A stretch of 64,000 nucleotides of DNA from contig CAXXDW010000003.1 of NCBI GenBank assembly GCA_963665575.2, positions 434,001 through 498,000 on the forward strand, in the 5' to 3' direction. Both the position numbers and the translations under genes were made by a program. Positions 46,380-55,888 of the stretch are shown piece after piece. The notes below the pieces were generated by a model, which was not told the origin of the DNA, searched no databases, and saw only the letters and a program-made list of their open reading frames with translations. Source of the DNA: Rariloculus sp963665575 (lineage in GTDB: Bacteria > Pseudomonadota > Gammaproteobacteria > Steroidobacterales > Rariloculaceae). Position 1 is the first letter of the stretch. Each line of letters opens with the position of its first letter.

Positions 46380-48083
46380 TCAACGCGTACCGGGCTCCGT
46401 GACAATCTCGAGCACCGCCGGGCGGTCGGCCGCAGCCTGCTCGAACGCAGCGCGCATCTGAGCCTCGAGTTCGGCCGGATCGCTGACCTTCGCCGCCCAG
46501 GCACCCGCGGCTTCGGCCATCCCGGCGTAACTCGGCGACGGACCGAAACTCGTCAGCGGCATCGCCTCGGCCGCTGCCGCGGCGCCCTCGGGATAGCTCG
46601 CGAGCGTCGACTGGCGCACGGCATACCAGAGATTGTTGTTTGCGATCAGCGTCACTGTCGGGATGTTGAGCGCGCGGGACACGAGCAACGCGGGTGTCGG
46701 GTTGCCGAACATGTAGGAGCCGTCGCCGACCGCCGCGATCACGGTTCTTGACGGATCGGCGAGCTTCGCGCCGAGGCTCATCCCGAGACCGGCGCCAAGG
46801 CCGCCCGCGGTGGTCTCGCCGAAGAACACATCCCCGTCTTGAAGTTGCAGATGGTCGAACGGCAGGCAAAGTTCATTGACGATGACGCTGCCGTGCGGCC
46901 GGACGGCGTTCAGGCATTCGGCCGCCCATGCGGCATCGATAGGCGACTTCCGCCTTGCAGTTGCAATCCGCGCGGCGCGCTGCTCGGCTGCCCGGGCCTG
47001 GGCAGCCGCGACCACCTCTCGGCGCGCCGCGACGGCCTCAGCGTCGAAACGCTCCTCGGCGAGCGCCTCGGCCAGCAGTGGCAACGCAGCGAAACTTGCA
47101 CCGCAGATGACTTCCGTCGCAGCAAACTCCCGGTAGGGATACATGGTGTAGTTCGGATCGCTCGCGAGGCTGAAAACCCTGGCGTCCGGACGCGGCTTGA
47201 ACCGCACCGGAACCCAGGGGACGGCCGAATCCACTGTCACGATCACATCGGCGTCGGCGAGCCACTCTGCGCCCTGTGTTCGCAGGTTCATCGGGTGACC
47301 GGACGCGATGTTCACCGACGATGGCCAGGACTGCACGACGGGGATCGCGTAGCGCTCCACGATCGTCTCCACGGCACGGCGGCCCCGCACGTCGCCGCCG
47401 AGCGTCGAGGTTACGACCGCGGGCCGCGCGGCGCGGGCGAGCGCCCTGGCCAGCCGCTCAATCGCGGCGGGATCGGGCATCGGCGGCGCGGCGGCCGGGC
47501 TCACGGCGCCAGGTTCGTTGGCATCGGCCGCCGCGAGCAACTCGCGCGGCAGCGCCAGGTATACCGGCCCGCGCGGCTCGGTCATCGCGATCGCTATCGC
47601 GCGGTCGACGAGCGCATCGACGTTCTGCCCGGCCCTGAGCTCGTAGTCCCATTTCGTGAACTCCCTGACGAGCCCACCCTGGTCAAAACTGTCCTGGCCC
47701 CAGTGGATCGGCACGTTGCGAGAGCCGACAAAGCCTTCCTGAGTCGCCGGCGTGTGGCCTGCCATCAGGATGACGGGCACGTAGCTGCGCCAGGCGTTCA
47801 TGAGTCCGCATATCGCGTTCGCCGTGCCGACCGTAACGTGAACGAGAACGGCGGCGGGCTTGCCGCTGACGCCGTAGTAGCCCTGCGCCATGGCGATCGC
47901 GAGGTTCTCGTGCGGAACGACGTGAAACTCGGGCACGGGCTCGCCGCTCGTGCGCATCTCAGCAAGAGCCTCGATGATCGGAACGTGGTCCGTGCCCGCG
48001 TTGCAGAACACGTGCTCGATGCCCCGGCGATGCAGGGCGCGAATGAAGTTCCAGGCGGCGCTGATCTGTCGTTGCGTATCCAT
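46380..48083 (-). CDS. Thiamine-diphosphate-dependent enzyme (acetolactate synthase/decarboxylase-like)
   Basis: Protein of 567 residues from the ATG at 48083 (MDTQRQISAAWNFIRAL). Three-domain TPP enzyme: the N-terminal domain has the TPP-activating Glu59 in VVPHENLAIAMAQGY, the middle domain has ARPAVVTSTLGGDV, and the C-terminal domain has the GDG motif VGDGSYMFGNPTPALLV (about residue 453) followed by TVTLIANNN. The family includes acetolactate synthase, benzoylformate and sulfopyruvate decarboxylases. Sequence alone does not fix the substrate, and no regulatory subunit gene (ilvN-like) lies nearby. It is divergent from the amidase. Confidence 0.85.
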   Translation of the reverse strand: MDTQRQISAAWNFIRALHRRGIEHVFCNAGTDHVPIIEALAEMRTSGEPVPEFHVVPHENLAIAMAQGYYGVSGKPAAVLVHVTVGTANAICGLMNAWRSYVPVILMAGHTPATQEGFVGSRNVPIHWGQDSFDQGGLVREFTKWDYELRAGQNVDALVDRAIAIAMTEPRGPVYLALPRELLAAADANEPGAVSPAAAPPMPDPAAIERLARALARAARPAVVTSTLGGDVRGRRAVETIVERYAIPVVQSWPSSVNIASGHPMNLRTQGAEWLADADVIVTVDSAVPWVPVRFKPRPDARVFSLASDPNYTMYPYREFAATEVICGASFAALPLLAEALAEERFDAEAVAARREVVAAAQARAAEQRAARIATARRKSPIDAAWAAECLNAVRPHGSVIVNELCLPFDHLQLQDGDVFFGETTAGGLGAGLGMSLGAKLADPSRTVIAAVGDGSYMFGNPTPALLVSRALNIPTVTLIANNNLWYAVRQSTLASYPEGAAAAAEAMPLTSFGPSPSYAGMAEAAGAWAAKVSDPAELEAQMRAAFEQAAADRPAVLEIVTEPGTR

Positions 48084-48423
48084 AACGATTTCCGAATTGA
48101 CCTCGGGACGGTTAGGCGCCGCGTCGTAGCCGTCGGTAACGAAACATTGCAAGCGCGTCAATGCCGGACACCCGAATCCGCAGCTCGTCGTCGCTGCAAA
48201 CGCGAGTTTTCGCTTCGGCGAATTCCCGCCGCGCCAGCTTCGCAGAGGTCGATATTACAGGCGCTGCCCCGCCGACCGGTCAAGCCAAAGTTGAAACGCC
48301 GGCGTGGGCTGCGACGCAGACTCCGCCTCGTGCGCGGCCCGTAAACGCCCCGTAGCCCCCCGCTCACGGTCCGCGCTTACCGATAAAGCGCGGCTTTGCT
48401 TTAGAATCGCGGGTCGGAGAATC
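48084..48423. other. Divergent intergenic region of the TPP enzyme and amidase
   Basis: No gene. TAGAAT at 48402-48407 is a possible -10 box for the amidase, with GGAG at 48416-48419 as its ribosome site. No convincing -35 is seen on either strand. Confidence 0.4.
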
Positions 48424-49905
48424 ATGACCGAGAACACGCCGACACGTCGAGATTTCGTTGCGGGCAGCCTGGCCGCAGGCGCGCTGCTCGCATCCGAGCG
48501 TGCGAAGGCGCAGCCCGCCGACCCTGTGGAACTGTCGATCGGCGAGGCGGCAGGCCTGATTCGCACGGCCGCAATTTCGCCCACAGAACTCGTCACGGCT
48601 TACCTCGACCGTATCGAGCGGCTCGACCCGGCGATCAATGCCTACATCACCGTGACGGCGGAACTTGCGCTCGAGCAGGCGCGTACGCTCGAAGCCGAGC
48701 TTGCCGCCGGCCGCAGCCGCGGCCCGCTGCACGGCGTTCCGATCGCGCTGAAGGACAACATGGACACGGCCGGCATCGCGACGACCGCCGCGAGCGAACT
48801 CTTCGCCGCCCGTGTCCCGACCGAAGACTCAGAGGTTTACCGGCGCCTGAAGGACGCCGGGGCCGTCCTGCTCGGCAAACTCAACCTGCACGAATTCGCG
48901 TACGGCGGCACGTCTGCGATCACCCACTTCGGCCCCGTGCACAATCCCTGGAACCTCGACTACATCCCAGGCGGATCGTCAGGCGGCTCGGCCGCCGCGG
49001 TCGCGGCACGGCTCTGCCCGGCCGCGCTCGGCACCGATACGCTCGCATCCATTCGCCAGCCCGCGGCGTTCTGCGGCGTGGTGGGACTCAAGGCGACGCA
49101 CGGGCTTGCGAGCATCCGCGGCATCGTGCCGATCTCCGAGACGCTCGATCACGTCGGGCCGCTGTGCCGAACCGTCGAGGACGCCGCGCTGGTATTGCAG
49201 GCGATCGCGGGCTACGACCCCCGCGATCCCGTAAGTATCCGCGCCGACATCCCGAACTTTGCGAGCGCGCTCGATACCCCTACAGGAACGCTTCGCATCG
49301 GGCTGCCGCGCGATCCCTACTGGCTCAGGCTCGATCCTGACATCGAGAGCGCGACGCAAGCGGCGCTCGACGTGATCGGCGGCATGAGCGCCGGGGTCCG
49401 CGACGTTACCCTGCCCGACACGCCCGACTTCGGCGTGCTCCTTGCCGAAGCCTACGCCTGGCACGACGAATACCTCGACGTCGCCGAGAACCATGCGCGT
49501 TACGATCCCGCCACGCTCGAACGCATCCTCGCGGCGGGGGGATTTTCGGCCGCCGAGTACATCGACGCGCGCCGCGAACTGGCGCTCGCGCGCAACACCG
49601 TGGCCGCGGTATTCGACGAGGTCGACCTGCTCGTGACGCCGACGACTCCCGCGCTGCCCGACAGAATCGAGGGGGCAGAAGGACCTGCGACGCCGACGGG
49701 TGCGGAGTCTACGGTCCGAAACACCGCACCGTTCAACATCTACGGCATCCCGACAATCAGCGTGCCATGCGGCTTCAGCGGCTCCGGCCTGCCGATCGGC
49801 CTGCAGATCAGCGGGCCGAGACTCGGCGAACCACAGCTGCTCGCGCTCGCGCACGCCTTCCAGCAAGCGACCGACTGGCACGAACGCAGCCCGCCGCTCG
49901 ATTGA
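48424..49905 (+). CDS. Tat-exported amidase-signature hydrolase with an altered oxyanion loop
   Basis: Protein of 493 residues from the ATG at 48424, with GGAG four bases before. The TPTRRDFVAGSLAAGALLA N-terminus is a twin-arginine signal. The catalytic Lys110 (ALKDNMDTAG), cis-Ser185 in GGSSGGSAAA (183-192) and nucleophile Ser209 in GTDTLASIRQPAAFCG are present. Family members normally read GTDTGGSIRxPA; here the two Gly before the Ser are Leu207-Ala208. The family hydrolyses amide bonds of small molecules or aminoacyl-tRNA. A periplasmic site excludes the GatA role. It lies 64 bases upstream of the first PQQ dehydrogenase on the same strand, a probable operon. Confidence 0.85.
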   Translation: MTENTPTRRDFVAGSLAAGALLASERAKAQPADPVELSIGEAAGLIRTAAISPTELVTAYLDRIERLDPAINAYITVTAELALEQARTLEAELAAGRSRGPLHGVPIALKDNMDTAGIATTAASELFAARVPTEDSEVYRRLKDAGAVLLGKLNLHEFAYGGTSAITHFGPVHNPWNLDYIPGGSSGGSAAAVAARLCPAALGTDTLASIRQPAAFCGVVGLKATHGLASIRGIVPISETLDHVGPLCRTVEDAALVLQAIAGYDPRDPVSIRADIPNFASALDTPTGTLRIGLPRDPYWLRLDPDIESATQAALDVIGGMSAGVRDVTLPDTPDFGVLLAEAYAWHDEYLDVAENHARYDPATLERILAAGGFSAAEYIDARRELALARNTVAAVFDEVDLLVTPTTPALPDRIEGAEGPATPTGAESTVRNTAPFNIYGIPTISVPCGFSGSGLPIGLQISGPRLGEPQLLALAHAFQQATDWHERSPPLD

Positions 49906-49969
49906 CGGACCGCACCGCGTTTACTCCACCCGACAAAATACCCTCAGGAAGCTACCCGGAGAACATACG

Positions 49970-51748
49970 ATGATTCTTACGACACTCACCGACCCTGCGA
50001 CCCGCGCCACGGCGACACTTGCCGCGCTCGCCTCGCTGCTCGGCAGCGTGCTTTGCGCCCAGGCCACCGCACAGGAGAGCGAGTTCATCCCCGTCACCGA
50101 CGAGATGGTGCAGAACCCGGACCCGGGCGACTGGCTGACCTGGCGGCGCACGCTCGATCACTGGGCCTATAGTCCGCTCGAGCAGATCGACCGCGACAAC
50201 GTCTCCGGGCTTCAGCTCGTATGGACACGGCCGCTGTCGACGGGAATTCAGGAAGGCACTCCGCTCGTCTACGACGGCGTCATGTACTTCCCCGGTCCCG
50301 AGGACATCACGCAGGCGCTCGACGCCGCGACCGGCGACCTGATCTGGGAATATCGAAGGCCCTACCCCGACGACGTCAACGACTACATTCCCTTCCCGTC
50401 GATCAACCGAAATCTCGCGATCTTCGGGAACTACATTTTCGACAACGGCAATGACAACTACGCCTACGCGCTCGATGCGCGCACCGGCGAACTCGCCTGG
50501 GAAACGCAGATTCTCGACTACAGGCGCGGGGCGCAACACACCTCCGGGCCCATCATCGCGAACGGCAAGGTCGTCTCGGGCCGCGGCTGCGAACCGGAGG
50601 GAGGACCCGAAGCCTGCGTGATCACGGCTTTCGATCCCGCGACGGGCGAGGAACTGTGGCGCACTCGAACGATCCCGGCTCCGGGCGAACCCGGCGACGA
50701 AACCTGGGGCGACATCCCCTACGAGGAGCGCCGCCATGTCGGCACGTGGATGATCCCGAGCTTCGATCCGGAACTGAACCAGGTTTACATCGGTACCTCG
50801 GTCACATCGCCGGCGCCAAAGTTCATGCTGGCGGGCAACGATGAACAGTACCTTTATCACAACTCGACGCTGGCACTCGATGGCGATACCGGCGAGATCG
50901 TCTGGTACATGCAGCATGTCGTCGATCACTGGGATCTCGATCACCCGTTCGAGCGGCTGCTCATCGATACTGCCGTGACGCCCGACGCCGATTCGGTCGA
51001 ATGGATCAGTCCGCGCGTGCGCCCCGGCGAAACCCGCAGGGTCCTGACCGGCATTCCCGGCAAGACGGGGCTCGTCTACACCGTCGACCGCGAAACCGGC
51101 CAGTTCCTCTGGGCTCGGGAAACCGTGATGCAGAACGTGATTGCCGAGGTCAACACGGAATCGGGCGCGGCGGTGATCAACGAGGAAAACCTCTTCACGG
51201 GCGCCGATCAGGAGCGCTTCATTTGCCCGAGCCTCAACGGCGGCAAGAACTTCCCTTCCGGCGCCTACAGCCCGCTGACCGGACTCATGTACTTCCCGCT
51301 GCACAATACCTGCGCGGAGATGACATCACTCGCCGAAGAACCGAGTCTCGACGAACTCTATGCGATCGACTCGCGCATCGTGCTCCCGCCGGGTGTTGAG
51401 AACGCCGGAACCATCGAGGCCATTTCCGTGGAGACGGGCGAGACCGCCTGGAAGCTCGAGCAACGCGCCGGCGCGACGTCGCTCATGACGACCGGCAGCG
51501 GGCTTCTGTTCGGCGGCGACACGATGGGCATGTTCAAAGCGTTCGATCAGGAGACTGGCGAGATGCTCTGGGAAGTCAGTCTCGGCTCACACGTTACGGG
51601 CTATCCCGCCACGTATGCCGTCAACGGCCGGCAATACGTCGCGGTCAGCACGGGCGGCTCGCTGAACACGCTCTCCATTTCGAACCTCGCACCGGAACGG
51701 CGCGCCGGCACGGCCAACAACCTGTACGTTTTCGCGTTACCGGAGTGA
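49970..51748 (+). CDS. PQQ-dependent dehydrogenase, copy 1
   Basis: Protein of 592 residues; GGAG eight bases before ATG 49970. Signal peptide to about residue 33 (LCAQATAQE). An eight-bladed propeller with repeated W-docking blades (for example GTPLVYDGVMYF, DAATGDLIWEYR, DARTGELAWETQ, DGDTGEIVWYMQ). The segment SGRGCEPEGGPEACVITAFD, PAPGEPGDETWGD and VDHWDLDHPFER mark the periplasmic PQQ alcohol/aldehyde dehydrogenase family. No vicinal Cys-Cys pair and no cytochrome c domain (CxxCH) are seen, so electrons must pass to a separate carrier. It is a close duplicate of the gene at 52119-53897. Confidence 0.9.
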   Translation: MILTTLTDPATRATATLAALASLLGSVLCAQATAQESEFIPVTDEMVQNPDPGDWLTWRRTLDHWAYSPLEQIDRDNVSGLQLVWTRPLSTGIQEGTPLVYDGVMYFPGPEDITQALDAATGDLIWEYRRPYPDDVNDYIPFPSINRNLAIFGNYIFDNGNDNYAYALDARTGELAWETQILDYRRGAQHTSGPIIANGKVVSGRGCEPEGGPEACVITAFDPATGEELWRTRTIPAPGEPGDETWGDIPYEERRHVGTWMIPSFDPELNQVYIGTSVTSPAPKFMLAGNDEQYLYHNSTLALDGDTGEIVWYMQHVVDHWDLDHPFERLLIDTAVTPDADSVEWISPRVRPGETRRVLTGIPGKTGLVYTVDRETGQFLWARETVMQNVIAEVNTESGAAVINEENLFTGADQERFICPSLNGGKNFPSGAYSPLTGLMYFPLHNTCAEMTSLAEEPSLDELYAIDSRIVLPPGVENAGTIEAISVETGETAWKLEQRAGATSLMTTGSGLLFGGDTMGMFKAFDQETGEMLWEVSLGSHVTGYPATYAVNGRQYVAVSTGGSLNTLSISNLAPERRAGTANNLYVFALPE

Positions 51749-51942
51749 ATTGCTGAGCTGGAGTCCCGTCATACCGCTGAAGTCGCTCAAGCGCTCCGCG
51801 GGCCAGGAGCCTGCGCCGCAGGAAGTCGCGAAAGCGAAAATCGGATATTGCCGTCGGATCGTGCGATCGGTCGAGGAGAATATCGAGCCATATTTGACGA
51901 AACCGATCTCGCGATGGAGCGGATGAGAGCGGGTTTGCAGCC
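51749..51942. other. Gap after PQQ dehydrogenase 1
   Basis: No gene or recognisable terminator. It probably derives from the lost 5' part of the decayed alr copy, but I see no alignment to alr here. Confidence 0.35.
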
Positions 51943-52098
51943 GTGAATTCCTGCGGCACAGGCTCCCGGTCCGCCGGGCGAACTGCAAACACGCTTGCCG
52001 CGCTTCCCGTCGCTTACGGCGATGGCCTGACGAGGACACTTTCGAACAATATTGACGTGCCGATCGGCGGCGGTCGACTCAACGAGCTACCGCCATGA
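51943..52098 (+). pseudogene. Decayed fragment of an alanine racemase gene
   Basis: A 52-codon frame reading ...TLAALPVAYGDGLTRTLSNN and DVPIGGG. It aligns with LLASLPTGYGDGLSRGLSNN and DVLIGGV of the intact alr (54868-54954). DNA matches are dense over about 80 bases (GGCGATGGCCTGA, TCGAACAAT, ATCGGCGGCG). The rest of the gene is missing. It stands between the duplicated PQQ dehydrogenases where a full alr follows the second one. Confidence 0.85.
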
Positions 52099-52118
52099 AT
52101 CAAACCGGAGAATCTGCG

Positions 52119-53897
52119 ATGACCCGTATGACACTCACTGCCCCTGTAGCACGCCTGCCGGCACTGGTCACAACCCTGGCGGCGGTGCTCGCCACGGCGC
52201 TTTGCATGCAGGCTACGGCCCAGGAGAGCGACTTCATCCCCGTCACCGACGAGATGGTGCAGAACCCTGACCCGGCCGACTGGCTGACCTGGCGGCGCAC
52301 GCTCGATCATTGGGCCTATAGTCCGCTCGAACAGATCGACCGCGACAATGTCTCCGGGCTTCAGCTCGTGTGGACACGGCCGCTGGGCGCCGGTGTTCAG
52401 GAAGGCACACCGCTCGTTTACGACGGCGTCATGTATTTTCCGAACCCGGATGACATCACCCAGGCACTCGACGCCGCGACGGGCGATCTGATCTGGGAAT
52501 ACCGCAGAATCTACCCGGACGACATCAACGACTACATTCCGTATCCGTCGATCAACCGCAACCTCGCGATTCTGGGGAACTACATTTTCGACAACGGCAA
52601 CGACAACTACGCTTACGCGCTCGATGCCGAGACCGGCGAACTCGCCTGGGAAACGCAGATTCTCGACTACAGGCGCGGCGCCCAGCACACCTCAGGACCC
52701 ATCATCGCGAACGGCAAGGTCGTCTCGGGCCGCGGTTGCGAACCGGAAGGCGGGCCCGAAGCCTGCGTAATCACGGCATTCGATCCGTTCACGGGTGAGG
52801 AGATCTGGCGTACTCGAACGATCCCGGCTCCGGGCGAGCCGGGCGACGAGACCTGGGGCGACATCCCCTACGAGGAGCGCCGCCATGTCGGTACGTGGAT
52901 GATCCCGAGCTTCGACCCGGAACTGAACCAGGTTTACATTGGAACGTCGGTCACGTCACCTGCTCCGAAGTTCATGCTGGCAGGCAACGATGAGCAGTAC
53001 CTGTATCACAACTCGACGCTGGCGCTCGATGCCGATACCGGCGAGATCGTGTGGTACATGCAGCATCTCGTCGACCACTGGGATCTCGACCATCCGTTCG
53101 CGCGGCTACTGGTCGACACGGCCGTGACGCCCGACCCCGATTCGGTCGAGTGGATCAGTCCGCGCGTGCGCCCCGGCGAGGTCCGCAGGGTCGTGACGGG
53201 CGTACCCGGCAAGACCGGGCTCGTCTACACGATCGACCGCGAAACCGGCCAGTTCCTCTGGGCCCGGCAGACGGTCATGCAGAATGTGATCGCCGAGGTC
53301 AACACGGAATCGGGCGCTGCACTGATCAATGAGGAGACGCTCTTCACGGCCGCCGGTCAGCAACGCCTGATCTGTCCGTCTCCCGCCGGCGGCAAGAACT
53401 TTCAGTCGGCTTCGTACAGCCCGCTGACCGGGGTGATCTACTACTCGTTACACAATACCTGCTCCGAGATGAGTTCGACGGCCGAGGAGCCAAGTCTTGA
53501 CGACCTCTACGCGATCGCCTCGCGAGCCGTACTACCGCCGGGCGAGGAGAACGTCGGCACGATCGAGGCGATTTCCGTCGAGACCGGAGAGACCGTCTGG
53601 AAGGTCGAGCAACGCGCGGGCGCGACGTCGCTCATGACGACGGCCACGGGTCTCCTGTTCGGCGGCGACACCTGGGGCATGTTCAGGGCCTACGATCAGG
53701 AGACGGGCGAGGTGCTCTGGGAGGTCAGTCTCGGCTCTCACGTCACCGGCTATCCGGCGACGTATGCCGTCAACGGCCGGCAATACGTCGCGGTCAGCAC
53801 AGGCGGCTCGCTGAATACGATGGGCTTATCCAACCTCACACCCGAACGCCGTGCAGGGACGGCCAACAATCTCTACGTGTTCGCACTGCCGGAGTGA
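52119..53897 (+). CDS. PQQ-dependent dehydrogenase, copy 2
   Basis: Protein of 592 residues from the ATG at 52119, placed by alignment with copy 1 and a GGAG eight bases upstream. The in-frame ATG at 52095 is only a remnant. Signal peptide ends near LCMQATAQE. It has the same blades and motifs as copy 1 (SGRGCEPEGGPEACVITAFD, GEPGDETWGD, DHWDLDHPF), identical over most of its length, with more differences in the last third (for example LICPSPAGGKNFQSASYSP). No haem motif. The second product may differ in substrate or only in dosage. It is followed by the intact alr. Confidence 0.9.
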   Translation: MTRMTLTAPVARLPALVTTLAAVLATALCMQATAQESDFIPVTDEMVQNPDPADWLTWRRTLDHWAYSPLEQIDRDNVSGLQLVWTRPLGAGVQEGTPLVYDGVMYFPNPDDITQALDAATGDLIWEYRRIYPDDINDYIPYPSINRNLAILGNYIFDNGNDNYAYALDAETGELAWETQILDYRRGAQHTSGPIIANGKVVSGRGCEPEGGPEACVITAFDPFTGEEIWRTRTIPAPGEPGDETWGDIPYEERRHVGTWMIPSFDPELNQVYIGTSVTSPAPKFMLAGNDEQYLYHNSTLALDADTGEIVWYMQHLVDHWDLDHPFARLLVDTAVTPDPDSVEWISPRVRPGEVRRVVTGVPGKTGLVYTIDRETGQFLWARQTVMQNVIAEVNTESGAALINEETLFTAAGQQRLICPSPAGGKNFQSASYSPLTGVIYYSLHNTCSEMSSTAEEPSLDDLYAIASRAVLPPGEENVGTIEAISVETGETVWKVEQRAGATSLMTTATGLLFGGDTWGMFRAYDQETGEVLWEVSLGSHVTGYPATYAVNGRQYVAVSTGGSLNTMGLSNLTPERRAGTANNLYVFALPE

Positions 53898-53990
53898 ACG
53901 CCCGCCTGAGCCGCTTTTGAACTTCCCGGCCGACGTCGTCACATCAAGCGCCGACCTGCGGCGCAGCCGGCGCGGTGCGACCACCGGGAA

Positions 53991-55169
53991 ATGCCGGCCT
54001 CATTGCATGGGTCCGCCGTGACCGATCAGGCCAATGACCGGAGCCGGCCGCAGCAGGTCGAGCGGCTCAACCGCATCCATCTTCACCTCGGTCGCCTCGA
54101 GCACAACATGCGCGTGCTCGAGCGATGCGTCGAGGGTCGGCCACTGTGGCCATGCGTCAAGGCAAACGCCTACGGCCACGGCGCGCTACCCATCGCGCGA
54201 CGTCTTCTCACTCTCGGCCACAACCGGCTCGCGGTTGCCGATGTGGCCGAAGCGGCCGCGCTCATCGAGTCCGGGGTCGATGCGACGTTCATGGTGCTTG
54301 CGCCCGCCTTGCCCGAGCATGCCGAAGCGCTCGTCGCGCTCAACTGCGAACCGGTCGTCTGCACGCTCGAGATGGTGCAAGCGCTCGCGGGCGCCGCGCA
54401 GGCCCTCGGCCGAGCCGTCCCCGTACACATCAAGGTCGACACCGGGATGGGGCGAATCGGCATCCGGCCCGACGAGGTCGCCGGGTTCCTTGATGCCTGC
54501 GCCGGCCACCCGGGCGTGACCGTTCGCGGCATCATGAGCCACTTCGCACGTGCCGACGAAGCGGACAAGGCCGTTTCGCACGCGCAGTTCGAGGCGTTCA
54601 AGGGCACCGTCGAACAGGCCCGGGCCTTCGGCATCGAATACGCGCATATCGCGAACAGCGCGGCTATCTTCGACATCCCGGACTCGCATCTGGACGCCGC
54701 GCGACCGGGCATCGCGATCTATGGGCTCGCACCCTCAGCGTACATCGCCAACCCCAAAGTGCACGAACTTGAGCCCGTGCTCGAGTGGAAAACACGGATT
54801 GCGTTTCTCAAAGAGATGCCGGCCGGCACCGGGGTGAGCTACGGGCACGAGTACCACACCGCACGCCCTTCGTTGCTCGCGTCGCTTCCGACCGGTTACG
54901 GCGACGGCCTGAGCCGAGGACTATCGAACAATCTCGATGTGCTGATCGGCGGCGTTCGCTGCCCTCAGGTCGGCCGCATCACGATGGACACGACGCTCGT
55001 CGACGTCACGGCGCTGCGTGGTCGCGTCAACACGGGCGACGAGGCCGTTCTGATCGGCCGGCAGGGCGATGAACAGGTGACCGTGGACGAACTGGCCGAC
55101 CGACTTGGGACGATCAACTACGAAGTCGTGACCGGGCTTCAGGCGCGCGTTCCACGCATCGCGGTTTGA
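53991..55169 (+). CDS. alr: Alanine racemase
   Basis: Protein of 392 residues; ATG 53991 chosen, with GTG 54018 possible. It interconverts L- and D-alanine for peptidoglycan. The PLP lysine is Lys57 in CVKANAYGHGA; the opposite catalytic base is Tyr284 in GVSYGHEY. HIKVDTGMGRIGI, IAHIANSAAIFD-like YAHIANSAAIFDIPD, RPGIAIYGLAPS, TGYGDGLSR and VGRITMDTTLVDVT complete the family. The gene is intact and the partner of a decayed fragment 2 kb upstream. Its position after a catabolic dehydrogenase might also indicate D-amino-acid use. Confidence 0.93.
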   Translation: MPASLHGSAVTDQANDRSRPQQVERLNRIHLHLGRLEHNMRVLERCVEGRPLWPCVKANAYGHGALPIARRLLTLGHNRLAVADVAEAAALIESGVDATFMVLAPALPEHAEALVALNCEPVVCTLEMVQALAGAAQALGRAVPVHIKVDTGMGRIGIRPDEVAGFLDACAGHPGVTVRGIMSHFARADEADKAVSHAQFEAFKGTVEQARAFGIEYAHIANSAAIFDIPDSHLDAARPGIAIYGLAPSAYIANPKVHELEPVLEWKTRIAFLKEMPAGTGVSYGHEYHTARPSLLASLPTGYGDGLSRGLSNNLDVLIGGVRCPQVGRITMDTTLVDVTALRGRVNTGDEAVLIGRQGDEQVTVDELADRLGTINYEVVTGLQARVPRIAV

Positions 55170-55455
55170 GCACGCCTGCTCCGCGGACATCCGTACCGAA
55201 TCGTGCAGGCCGCGCAACGTCGACGTGTTAACGCGAAAACCGGTGTGCCGCTACTGCACAGTCCGGATTCGTTCAGGAATTCTCTGGCACGCCATCGCAT
55301 TAATCGCGCTGCGCGAGACCGTCCAACGTTTGATGATCAAATTGTGGTACCTGACCAACATATCTTGGTAAACGTCACCGTGCGCCAGCCGGGCGACTCC
55401 GGCGGCAAATTGCCTTACAATTCCGGCGGCCGGAATCTCTCAAGGAGTATCAGTA

Positions 55456-55857
55456 ATGCGGATATCGACGTGGAGCCTTGGCTGTGCGCTGCTCGTACTC
55501 GGCGCTGTCGGGGCTGCGAGCGCGCAAGAGGGCCATCCGCTCAAGGGCTCATGGATCGGCACCTGGGAATCGAACGAAACCCATGGGGAATTTGTTCTAG
55601 TCGTACTCGACTGGGACGGCGAGCGGGTCTCGGGCATCATCAACCCGGGCACGGACAACATCGAGATCGCCGAGGCAACGCTCGATCCGGCCGAGTGGGC
55701 CGTCCGCATCGAAGCCGACGCGGAAGATCGCGACGGCAACGCGGTTCACTACATGATCGAGGGCACGATCGAGGATCTCGAACTACCGAACCGCTTCATC
55801 ACCGGAACCTGGCAGCATGACGGCGGCAGCGGTGCGTTCGAGATTCGCAGGCAGTAG
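55456..55857 (+). CDS. Small secreted beta-rich protein
   Basis: Protein of 133 residues; AAGGAG lies about nine bases before the ATG. Clear Sec signal (MRISTWSLGCALLVLGAVGAASAQ). The mature 109 residues (HPLKGSWIGTWES, HGEFVLVVLDWDGERVSGIINPG, AHYMIEGTI-like HYMIEGTIEDLELPNRFITGTWQ) look like a small beta barrel of the lipocalin or AMIN type, common beside DUF6152 proteins. Function unknown. First gene of the 55456-59660 group. Confidence 0.75.
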   Translation: MRISTWSLGCALLVLGAVGAASAQEGHPLKGSWIGTWESNETHGEFVLVVLDWDGERVSGIINPGTDNIEIAEATLDPAEWAVRIEADAEDRDGNAVHYMIEGTIEDLELPNRFITGTWQHDGGSGAFEIRRQ

Positions 55858-55888
55858 CCGGCGTGGCACGCGCAGGCGGGAGCTGCCC

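Noticed and set aside
49952..51304. 450-codon minus-strand frame opposite PQQ dehydrogenase 1
   Set aside because: A homologous antisense frame recurs opposite copy 2, but both strands' repeats come from the duplicated dehydrogenases.
52095..52118. Start of PQQ dehydrogenase 2 at the ATG overlapping the alr fragment stop
   Set aside because: Alignment with copy 1 and the GGAG spacing both place the start at 52119; the overlap is a by-product of the scar.
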